From Anaerozeibacter quisquiliarum (GTDB lineage Bacteria > Bacillota > Clostridia > Christensenellales > Aristaeellaceae), in NCBI GenBank assembly GCA_051162045.1, contig JBISDI010000002.1: a stretch of 64,000 bases of DNA; one strand, given 5' to 3'. The notes under the pieces were generated by a model that saw only the letters and a program-made list of their open reading frames with translations, was not told the DNA's origin and made no database searches. Positions 55,184 to 64,000 of the stretch are shown here, one piece after another; the stretch's first letter is position 1, and the number at the start of each line of letters is the position of its first letter. The position numbers and the translations under genes are program-made.

Positions 55184-55411
55184 ATGGATGTGCAGACTTT
55201 GAGATCCGCGAAGTGCGGCGACACCGTGCGCGTTGTGAAGATCGGCGGCGCGGGGGCGATCAAGCGACGGATCATGGACATGGGGATCACCAAGGGCGTG
55301 GAGGTTTATGTGCGCAAGGTCGCGCCGCTGGGCGATCCGATGGAGGTCACCGTCCGGGGGTATGAACTCACGCTGCGCAAGGCCGACGCGGAGATGATCG
55401 AGGTCGAGTAG
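55184..55411 (+). CDS. feoA: FeoA family protein, second copy
   Basis: A 75-residue FeoA: LRSAKCGDTVRVVKIGGAGA, IKRRIMDMGITKGVEVYVRK, GDPMEVTVRGYELTLRKADA. Two tandem FeoA proteins before FeoB are common in Clostridia and may act as a heterodimer. AAAAGGGGG precedes ATG 55184. Confidence 0.9.
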   Translation: MDVQTLRSAKCGDTVRVVKIGGAGAIKRRIMDMGITKGVEVYVRKVAPLGDPMEVTVRGYELTLRKADAEMIEVE

Positions 55412-55458
55412 GGACGGCCCGAGCCGTCCGCATCCGCGCCTTATTTTTCGCCCACGCA

Positions 55459-55472
55459 TTAGTTTGAACTAA
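55459..55472. promoter_or_regulatory. TTAG-N6-CTAA site 3, before feoB
   Basis: TTAGTTTGAACTAA, a perfect palindrome except its two centre bases, 27 bases before feoB. Its place inside the operon suggests an added internal control point. Confidence 0.55.
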
Positions 55473-55498
55473 CTGTATCGTTCGAGGAGGAGAGGCAC

Positions 55499-57985
55499 AT
55501 GTCCATCAAGATCGCGCTGGCGGGCAACCCGAACAGCGGCAAGACGACGCTTTTCAACGCGCTGACCGGCTCCAACCAGTATGTCGGCAACTGGCCGGGG
55601 GTCACGGTCGAGAAGAAGGAGGGCCGGCTCAAGGGGCGGAAGGACGTCAGCGTCATCGACCTGCCCGGCATCTATTCGCTGTCGCCCTATACGCTGGAGG
55701 AAGTCGTTTCGCGCAACTATCTGATCGACGAGCGCCCCGACGCCATCCTCAACATCGTGGACGGCACCAACCTCGAACGGAATCTGTTCCTGACCACGCA
55801 GCTCACCGAACTGGGCATCCCGGTCGTCGTGGCCGTGAACATGATGGACGTGGTGCGCAAGAGCGGCGATAAGATCGACACCGTGAACCTCGAAAAGGCG
55901 CTCGGCTGCAAGGTGGTCGAAATCTCCGCGCTGAAAGGCGCCGGCGTGATGGAAGCGGCGGACGCCGCGACCCAGATGGCGCGAAGCGGCAAGACCGTGC
56001 CGCAGCACAGCTTTTCGGGCAGCGTGGAGCACGCCATCGCCCACATCGAGGAGGCCCTGCTGCACGACATGCCGGAGGAGCAGCAGCGCTGGTACGCGAT
56101 CAAGCTGTTCGAGCGGGATGCCAGGATCATCGAAAAGCTGAATCCGAGCCCGGCGATGCTCGCCCATATCGAAAAGGACATCCGGGGCTGCGAGGCGGAA
56201 CTCGACGACGACAGCGAGAGCATCATCACCTCCGAACGCTATCAGTACATCGACTCGATCATCAGGGATTGCGTCAGAAAAAGGAACCGGGGCAAACTGA
56301 GCGCCTCGGACAGGATCGACCGGGTGGTCACCAACCGCGCTATGGCGCTGCCGATCTTCGCGCTGGTCATGACGCTCGTCTACTATGTCTCCGTCACGAC
56401 CGTGGGCGGCGTGGCCACCGACTGGGCCAACGACGGCGTGTTCGGCGACGGCTGGCACCTGCTGACCATCGGCGCGGGCGAGTACGAGCGGGCGTCGGAG
56501 GATTACAATCTGGAAATCGCCAAGCGCGACGCCTACATCGAAGCCGCCGAACAGGCGGGCGTCGACGCGGACGCGCTGCGCCAAACGCTGGAAACGGAAG
56601 AGCCGGACGAGGCCGTTATCCGCGGTTTCGCGGCCCAGGCCGCGGCGGCAAACATCCAGGCCACCGCCGAGATCGAAGACGAGGACGGCAACGTCGCTGA
56701 ACAGATCCCGGTCGCGGCCGCGGATTTTGAGGCGGCGCTGACGGCGGAGGAGCCCGACCCGGCGGGCTACGGCGTGTGGGTGCCGGGCGTGCCGGTGCTC
56801 GTGGCACGCGCGCTGGACGCGATGCAGACCGCCGACTGGCTGAAGGGGCTCGTCCTCGACGGCATCGTGGCCGGCGTGGGCGCGGTGCTGGGCTTCGTGC
56901 CTCAAATCCTGATCCTGTTCACCTTCCTCGCGTTCCTCGAGGGCTGCGGCTACATGGCGCGCATCGCGTTCATCCTCGACCGGGTGTTCCGCAAGTTCGG
57001 GCTGTCGGGCAAGTCGTTCATCCCGATGCTGATCGGCAGCGGCTGCAGCGTGCCGGGGATCATGGCCTCGCGCACGATTGAGAACGACCGCGACCGCAAG
57101 ATGACGATCATGACCACCTCGTTCATCCCCTGCGGCGCGAAGCTGCCGGTCATCGCCATGATCGCGGGCGCGCTGTTCGGCAAGGCCTGGTGGGTGGGGC
57201 CGAGCGCCTACTTTGTGGGCATCGCCGCCGTGATCTGCTCGGGCATCATCCTGAAAAAGACCAGGATGTTCGAGGGCGACGTCGCGCCTTTCGTCATGGA
57301 ACTGCCCGCCTACCACTGGCCGACCGCCGGCAGCGTGCTGCGCAGCATGTGGGAGCGCGGCTGGTCGTTTATCAAGAAGGCCGGCACGATCATCCTGCTC
57401 TCCCAGGTGGTCATCTGGTTCGGTTCCAGCTACGGCTGGGCGGATGGTTCCTTCGGCATGGTCGGGATGAACGACAGCATTCTCGCCGCCGTCGGCAGCG
57501 CCATCGCCTGGATCTTCGCGCCGCTCGGCTGGGGCGGCTGGAAAAACGCGGCCGCGGCCGTCACCGGTCTGATCGCCAAGGAAAACGTGGTCGGCACATT
57601 CGGCACGCTGTACGGCTTCGCGGAGGTTGCGGAGGATGGCCTGGAAGTGTGGGGCACGCTCGCGGCCAGCTTCACGGCGTTGTCCGCCTATTCCTTCCTG
57701 GCGTTCAACCTGCTGTGCGCCCCCTGCTTCGCCGCGATGGGCGCGATCAGGCGGGAGATGAACAACACGAAATGGTTCTGGTTCGCCATCGGATACCAGA
57801 CCGGGCTTGCCTACCTCGTGTCGCTGAGCATCTACCAGCTCGGCATGATGTTTACGCAGGGGGCGTTCGGATTCGGCACGGCCGTGGCGATTGCGGCGGT
57901 CGTCCTGTTCCTCTACCTGCTCTTTAGGAAACAGAAGGACTACGCGAAGCCGGGCGCGAGACTCCGGCAGGGAGCGAGGGCGTAA
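55499..57985 (+). CDS. feoB: Ferrous iron transporter FeoB with enlarged extracytoplasmic loop
   Basis: An 828-residue Fe2+ transporter. The N-terminal G domain has GNPNSGKTT (9-17), the switch region GNWPGVTVEKKEG, DLPGIYSL and NMMD; a helical linker runs to about 270. The membrane part has the gate and core motifs GGVGAVLGFVPQILILF-like, GCGYMARIAF, SGKSFIPMLIGSGCSVPGIMASRTI and a second gate repeat (IPCGAKLPVIAM). Between the first two helices (about residues 310-440) is an extra charged, Ala/Glu-rich domain that most FeoB proteins (about 650-750 residues) lack. GAGGAGGAGAGG precedes the ATG. Confidence 0.94.
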   Translation: MSIKIALAGNPNSGKTTLFNALTGSNQYVGNWPGVTVEKKEGRLKGRKDVSVIDLPGIYSLSPYTLEEVVSRNYLIDERPDAILNIVDGTNLERNLFLTTQLTELGIPVVVAVNMMDVVRKSGDKIDTVNLEKALGCKVVEISALKGAGVMEAADAATQMARSGKTVPQHSFSGSVEHAIAHIEEALLHDMPEEQQRWYAIKLFERDARIIEKLNPSPAMLAHIEKDIRGCEAELDDDSESIITSERYQYIDSIIRDCVRKRNRGKLSASDRIDRVVTNRAMALPIFALVMTLVYYVSVTTVGGVATDWANDGVFGDGWHLLTIGAGEYERASEDYNLEIAKRDAYIEAAEQAGVDADALRQTLETEEPDEAVIRGFAAQAAAANIQATAEIEDEDGNVAEQIPVAAADFEAALTAEEPDPAGYGVWVPGVPVLVARALDAMQTADWLKGLVLDGIVAGVGAVLGFVPQILILFTFLAFLEGCGYMARIAFILDRVFRKFGLSGKSFIPMLIGSGCSVPGIMASRTIENDRDRKMTIMTTSFIPCGAKLPVIAMIAGALFGKAWWVGPSAYFVGIAAVICSGIILKKTRMFEGDVAPFVMELPAYHWPTAGSVLRSMWERGWSFIKKAGTIILLSQVVIWFGSSYGWADGSFGMVGMNDSILAAVGSAIAWIFAPLGWGGWKNAAAAVTGLIAKENVVGTFGTLYGFAEVAEDGLEVWGTLAASFTALSAYSFLAFNLLCAPCFAAMGAIRREMNNTKWFWFAIGYQTGLAYLVSLSIYQLGMMFTQGAFGFGTAVAIAAVVLFLYLLFRKQKDYAKPGARLRQGARA

Positions 57986-58182
57986 TGGGCACTTGGGTTG
58001 TCGGCGCGATTGTCGCCGTCGTCATCGGCCTTGCGGCGCGCAAGGTATACAAGGATCGCAAAACCGCAAAGGGCTGCGGGGGCGGCTGCGGGGGCGGCTG
58101 CGCGGGCTGCCCTCACGCCGGCGACAGCTTCCAACCGCCAAAAATAAGCAGGCCGCCCGCGCGGGACGGCCCGACGCCTTGA
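57985..58182 (+). CDS. FeoB-associated Cys-rich membrane protein
   Basis: A 65-residue protein with one N-terminal helix (TWVVGAIVAVVIGLAARKVY), a short charged stretch and a Cys cluster KGCGGGCGGGCAGCPHAG, then a Pro-rich tail. It is of the small FeoB-associated type (FeoC-like or P12 family) found after feoB in Firmicutes, thought to assist iron handling. Its ATG shares a base with the feoB stop (TAATG), so it is coupled. Confidence 0.8.
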   Translation: MGTWVVGAIVAVVIGLAARKVYKDRKTAKGCGGGCGGGCAGCPHAGDSFQPPKISRPPARDGPTP

Positions 58183-58258
58183 GCGTCTCGCACCCCTTGG
58201 CGCGCGGCACGTCGTATTCAAGTGGAATTCCGGGGGCTTGCCGTTCAGGAAGTAGTTT

Positions 58259-58294
58259 GGGGCTGCCGCAGAACTCTGATTGTGCAGCAGCCCC
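58259..58294. terminator. Terminator between the feo operon and the convergent gene
   Basis: GGGGCTGC (58259-58266) and GCAGCCCC (58287-58294) enclose a 20-base loop and are followed by ATTTTC on the plus strand. Confidence 0.6.
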
Positions 58295-58298
58295 ATTT

Positions 58299-58769
58299 TC
58301 AGTGGGATTTTTCCGCGGGGCACAGCGCCCGGATGTAGCGGCCGTAGGTGGTCAGGGACACGCGCCCGCCGGGGGCGAGGGGCGGAAAGGGGCGGCCGGC
58401 GTCCCAGTAGTACATGAGCGCGCCGCCGTTCGAGGTTTCGCGCACGGAGACGCCGCGCACCAGCACACCCTCCTCCGACAGGCGAGCGTCGGGCTCGATG
58501 CCGTCAAAGAAGCCTTCGTTCTCGCGCGAGCGCCCGCTGAGCAGCTCGGACAGGAACCGGGCGTAGCGCCGCCAGGGCGCGCAGCGCAGCGCGTACTGCG
58601 CGTAGGCCAGCATGGAGAAAAGGCCGAGTGCCAGCGCGCCCGGCAGCCGCTCACGCGCTGTCAGCGCGACAATCGCGGCGGCAAGCCCCGCTGCCAGCAG
58701 CGCGGCGGCGATGATCCCCTCGCGGCGGGCGCGCGCGGACGCCTTCTCCCGGTCGGCTTCGGTATACAC
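58299..58769 (-). CDS. Small membrane protein of unknown function
   Basis: A 156-residue protein with a basic N-terminus, two membrane helices (about 19-38 IIAAALLAAGLAAAIVALTA and 43-60) forming a hairpin, and a C-terminal beta-rich part of about 95 residues (SEEGVLVRGVSVRETSN, GGRVSLTTYGRYIRALCP). I do not recognise a family. It lies 17 bases after the CbiC-like gene on the same strand and is probably co-transcribed. Confidence 0.6.
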   Translation of the reverse strand: MYTEADREKASARARREGIIAAALLAAGLAAAIVALTARERLPGALALGLFSMLAYAQYALRCAPWRRYARFLSELLSGRSRENEGFFDGIEPDARLSEEGVLVRGVSVRETSNGGALMYYWDAGRPFPPLAPGGRVSLTTYGRYIRALCPAEKSH

Positions 58770-58785
58770 AGTCGTCCCTCCCGCG

Positions 58786-59403
58786 TTACAGGTTCTGTTC
58801 GCGGATCGATTCGGTCATCAGCGCGTTGAGGATGGCCACGACCACGCTCGCTCCGCCCTTCTTGCCGCGCACCACGATCGACGCCAGGTCGCTGTCCCAG
58901 ATGCGCTCCTTGAGCTGCACCACGCTGGCAAAACCGGTGGGCGCGGCCAGCACCACCACCTCGTTCATCGGCTCGACCGCGGCGCGCCTGAGCAGCTGGT
59001 TGAGCGCCATCGGCGCGGACCCCACCGCGATCAGCTTGAGCCCCGGCAGGCTCAGCGCGTAGTCGAGCGCCACCTCGGCGCGCGTGGTGTGCTTTTGCTC
59101 GGCCAGCATGACCACATGCGGGTCGTCGATGAAGCAATCCACCTTGACACCCAGCTTGTCGGCGAGCGTGCGATCCACGTCGGCCAGCGCCAGCGTGGTG
59201 TCGGTGATGATCGAGCCGCCGGTCATCATGACGTGGCGGATCATCGTCAGCGCGGTCGGGCTGAAGTGTATGCTTTCCACCACGCCTTCGTCACCGAGCG
59301 CGCGCTCTACATGTTGCATAATGGCCGTCATTTCACTGGTTACATACGGCATAGCCGTCTTCCGGCGTGTAACCTCGCGTTGCGTTTTGCGCTGCATTGG
59401 CAT
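58786..59403 (-). CDS. CbiC/CobH-like protein (precorrin-8X methylmutase family) without the active-site His
   Basis: A 205-residue protein aligning along most of its length with CbiC: the family's RFSPGA segment appears as IHFSPTAL, GAPIVTDT as GGSIITDTTLA, C-I-D-D as CFIDDPHVV, TRA as TTRAEVALDYAL, GNAPTAL as GSAPMALNQLL, VGFV as TGFASVV, and GRKGGS as RGKKGGASVVVAILNAL. But the catalytic (I)H-A/T-T-A/G-D segment near residue 40 is replaced by VERALGDEG, so the His that moves the methyl group is absent. No other cob genes are beside it. An alternative start is ATG 59352. It may bind a corrin or another tetrapyrrole without being a mutase. Confidence 0.7.
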   Translation of the reverse strand: MPMQRKTQREVTRRKTAMPYVTSEMTAIMQHVERALGDEGVVESIHFSPTALTMIRHVMMTGGSIITDTTLALADVDRTLADKLGVKVDCFIDDPHVVMLAEQKHTTRAEVALDYALSLPGLKLIAVGSAPMALNQLLRRAAVEPMNEVVVLAAPTGFASVVQLKERIWDSDLASIVVRGKKGGASVVVAILNALMTESIREQNL

Positions 59404-59546
59404 TTGAGCGGTTCCAGCCTTTCTCTATCCCTTAAAGAAACCCGTTGAAGTTCCTCAAACGATCTTTGCCCAAAGGATAGCAGAAAATCCTGCCCCGTGT
59501 CAAGCAAGGCTCAATTACGACCAAGATTATAACATGACCAACAGCC

Positions 59547-62171
<2,625 letters not shown>

Positions 62172-62179
62172 CTATGTTA

Positions 62180-62232
62180 CCCCCTCGCGACGGTTTAATT
62201 GCCTTTCTTTGACCATTATACTCGCGAGGGGG
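62180..62232. repeat. 11-bp inverted repeat around the clpB promoter
   Basis: CCCCCTCGCGA (62180-62190) and TCGCGAGGGGG (62222-62232) are exact inverse copies separated by 31 bases. One arm lies in the promoter spacer and the other just before the clpB start codon, so only one arm is transcribed and RNA folding cannot be its role. Confidence 0.6.
62198..62214 (-). promoter_or_regulatory. CtsR-like heat-shock operator
   Basis: The minus strand reads GGTCAAAGAAAGGCAAT. The first heptad matches the CtsR consensus (A/G)GTCAAA perfectly, the spacer has the required A, and the second heptad matches at five of seven positions. It begins right after the -10 box. Confidence 0.6.
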
Positions 62233-62243
62233 ACCGACGTCAA
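62215..62243 (-). promoter_or_regulatory. Promoter of clpB
   Basis: On the minus strand TTGACG (62243-62238) and TATAAT (62220-62215), spacer 17. Confidence 0.85.
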
Positions 62244-62244
62244 T

Positions 62245-64000
62245 TTAGGTTTGCGTTAAGGCGGGCGCGAACGGCCGCTCCGACGCCCTTCTGAGCGTAA
62301 AGCAGAACGCGCTGCCTTCGCCGGGCGCGCTCTCGAGCCAGATGCGCTCGCCCATCTGCGCGATCAACTCGCTGGCGATCGACAGTCCCAGCCCCGAGCC
62401 CAACCCGGAATGGGCCTTGTCCGCCTTGTAGAACCGGTCGAACACGTAGGGCTGGTCGCGCGGATCGATGCCGATGCCGGTGTCGCGCACGCACAGCGTG
62501 ACGGCGTGCTTGCTCCACGTCGCCTCGACCGACACGCGACCGCCCTCGGGCGTGTATTTCATGGCGTTGTCGAGCAGGATCACCAGCAGCTGCTCCAGCC
62601 GGTCGGGGTTGGCAAGCACCTTCGGGCAGTCGCCTACGGCAAGCGAGAAGGACAATGAATGATCCTCCGCGACCGGCGCGTACTTGCCTTCGAGCTCCTT
62701 GAGCAGCCCCACCAGCTCGACCGCTTGCGGCTCGATCGCCAGCGCGCCGCTCTGCAGCCGCGACAGCTCCATCAGGTCGTCGATCAGCCGCGACAGGCGC
62801 ATGGTCTCGCGCAGCATGATATCGTAGTAGCGCTTGCGCGCCGCTTGATCGCTCACCATGCCCTCGCTCAGCGGTTCGAGCAGCGCGCGCATGGCCGTCA
62901 GCGGCGTACGCATCTCGTGGGAAACGTTGGCCACATAGTCGCGCCGGGTGCGCTCGAGCCGCTCGGACTCGGTCACGTCGGTGAACAGCCCGACAGCGCC
63001 GGCGACGGCCTCCTCGCCGAACAGCGGCGCGATGCTCAGCTGGATGCGGCGGTCGCCCACCGTCAGGATGCGCGCCGAAGCCTCGCCCGACGCAAGCGCC
63101 CCATCAAAATCCGCCCAGACCTGAAGGTCGGGGATCAGCCGCGTGCGCTCGTCCTCGGCGCCGCGCCTAAGCTGTGCGAACAACCTGACCACCGCCGGAT
63201 TGGAGTGGGTGACCCTACCGTCGAGATCGACCGCCACAATGCCCTCGCGCAGCCCGTCGAGCGCCTGCTGCAAGCGGTTACGCTCGAGCGTGAGCGCCGA
63301 GATCGTGCGCTTAAGCTCGCGCGACAGGTGGTTGAGCGAGCGGCCCAACTGGCCGATTTCGCCGCGCTGGCTGTCGTCGGCGCGCGCCTCGAAGTTGCCG
63401 CTCGCCATGCCCACGGCCACGTCGCGCATCTGCTTGAGCGGCTGCACGATCCGCCCGACCACCCAGGACACCAGTATGGTCACCAACGGCAGCGATAAGA
63501 ACAGCGACAGCGCCAGCGCGCCGCTCAGACTGCCCATGGCCACCATGGCCTCGTACAGCGGCATCATCAGCAGCACCGCGCCCACCCGCTCGCCCCGGAC
63601 GGTCAGCGGCACACCCACGCACACCATGCCGGTGCCGCGCAACGCCTTGATTTGCGCGGTGCGCAGCTCGCCCTCGGCCAGCACGTCGGCGGCCGAGCGC
63701 ACCATCGCATTCAGGTACTCCTCGGGCATGCCGTGGCTGTGCAGCAGCACATTGCCCCGCGCGTCGGTCGCCACCACATAGGCTCCGAGCAGCAGGTTCC
63801 CCGAGCCGCGCTCGCCCACGGCGTGGCCGAGCAGGTTCAGCGCGTCGGGATCGTCCAACCGGTCGCCGTACAGCATAATCAGGTCGCCGAGAGCGCGCGC
63901 GCGCGGCAGCAGCTCGGTCTCCTTGATGTTCTGGAACACGCTGCCCGCCACGTAGGTAAATGCGAACGTGGTGAACAGCGCAGTCATCAAAATCGTCAGG
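62245..64000 (-). CDS. PhoR/WalK-type sensor histidine kinase, cut by the right edge
   Basis: At least 584 residues; the frame is open at 64000, within the first membrane helix (LTILMTALFTTFAFTYVAGS), so the true start lies outside. In order: extracytoplasmic Cache-like sensor (about 25-155), helix 2 (about 160-185, LALSLFLSLPLVTILVSWVVG), HAMP, PAS domain (about 250-350), His-kinase domain with the phospho-acceptor in VANVSHEMRTPLTAM, and ATPase with NAMKYTPEGG, DTGIGID, FYKAD and GLGLSIA. This is the build of PhoR/ResE/WalK sensors, which pair with OmpR-type regulators, presumably encoded beyond the edge. It ends just before the clpB promoter. Confidence 0.92.
   Translation of the reverse strand, partial: LTILMTALFTTFAFTYVAGSVFQNIKETELLPRARALGDLIMLYGDRLDDPDALNLLGHAVGERGSGNLLLGAYVVATDARGNVLLHSHGMPEEYLNAMVRSAADVLAEGELRTAQIKALRGTGMVCVGVPLTVRGERVGAVLLMMPLYEAMVAMGSLSGALALSLFLSLPLVTILVSWVVGRIVQPLKQMRDVAVGMASGNFEARADDSQRGEIGQLGRSLNHLSRELKRTISALTLERNRLQQALDGLREGIVAVDLDGRVTHSNPAVVRLFAQLRRGAEDERTRLIPDLQVWADFDGALASGEASARILTVGDRRIQLSIAPLFGEEAVAGAVGLFTDVTESERLERTRRDYVANVSHEMRTPLTAMRALLEPLSEGMVSDQAARKRYYDIMLRETMRLSRLIDDLMELSRLQSGALAIEPQAVELVGLLKELEGKYAPVAEDHSLSFSLAVGDCPKVLANPDRLEQLLVILLDNAMKYTPEGGRVSVEATWSKHAVTLCVRDTGIGIDPRDQPYVFDRFYKADKAHSGLGSGLGLSIASELIAQMGERIWLESAPGEGSAFCFTLRRASERPFAPALTQT

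Overview
The window reads as a chromosomal segment of a high-GC, spore-forming anaerobic Firmicute of class Clostridia. This is an inference from several things in the sequence: well-formed sigma-A promoters (TTGACA-17-TATAAT type), AGGAGG ribosome sites, a cotJABC spore-coat cluster, a CtsR-like heat-shock box before clpB, a Na+-pumping oxaloacetate decarboxylase, and YesMN-type two-component genes. No rRNA, CRISPR array or prophage is visible. One intact tRNA gene (Ala-GGC) and one degenerate tRNA-Leu-like element are present.

Layout. 0-0.7 kb: XRE-type regulator. 0.87-6.3 kb: adenosylcobalamin riboswitch with its own terminator, leading an operon for an exported CbiK-type cobaltochelatase, a small exported protein, a binding protein that carries the same extra domain, a FecCD/BtuC permease, and an ATPase with an unusual C-terminal extension. 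6.4-8.3 kb: alpha/beta hydrolase and AraC/GyrI-type regulator. 8.67-12.3 kb (minus): MacAB-like efflux system. 12.4-16.3 kb: a patch of broken and lower-GC genes (GntR, PadR and transposase remnants, two SDR genes, a DUF1700 protein, a tiny membrane protein) next to tRNA-Ala. 16.6-24 kb: sugar ABC transporter of the Rbs/Rha/Lsr type, divergent from a YesM/YesN two-component system. 24-28.5 kb: exported flavin-dependent reductase, MerR regulator, fucose-isomerase-like protein. 28.5-30.2 kb: SDR with a long leader, and rsmG. 30.3-33.9 kb: oadG, biotin carrier, oadB, oadA. 34-38 kb (minus): chemoreceptor and a fused TRAP permease. 38.2-42.4 kb: FtsH-type protease, split threonine/serine exporter, Nudix hydrolase, peroxiredoxin. 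42.4-53.5 kb: a complete nine-gene branched-chain amino acid operon, ilvB-ilvN-ilvC-ilvD-leuA-cimA-leuC-leuD-leuB, preceded by a leader peptide and attenuator. 53.5-54.7 kb (minus): cotJABC. 54.8-58.2 kb: ferrous iron operon feoA-feoA-feoB and a Cys-rich tail protein, with three TTAG-N6-CTAA sites. 58.3-64 kb (minus): small membrane protein, CbiC-like protein without the usual active-site His, clpB, and a sensor kinase running off the right edge.

How it fits together. Metal and corrinoid handling (riboswitch operon, Feo operon) and central carbon and energy genes (Oad pump, citramalate-based isoleucine synthesis) dominate. The most informative signals are regulatory: the B12 riboswitch with terminator, the ilv attenuator with a mutually exclusive antiterminator, the repeated TTAG-N6-CTAA operators, a LacI-like palindrome at the fucose-isomerase-like promoter, and the CtsR-like box plus inverted repeat at clpB. 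The best candidate for a little-described system is the riboswitch-controlled exported cobaltochelatase operon.
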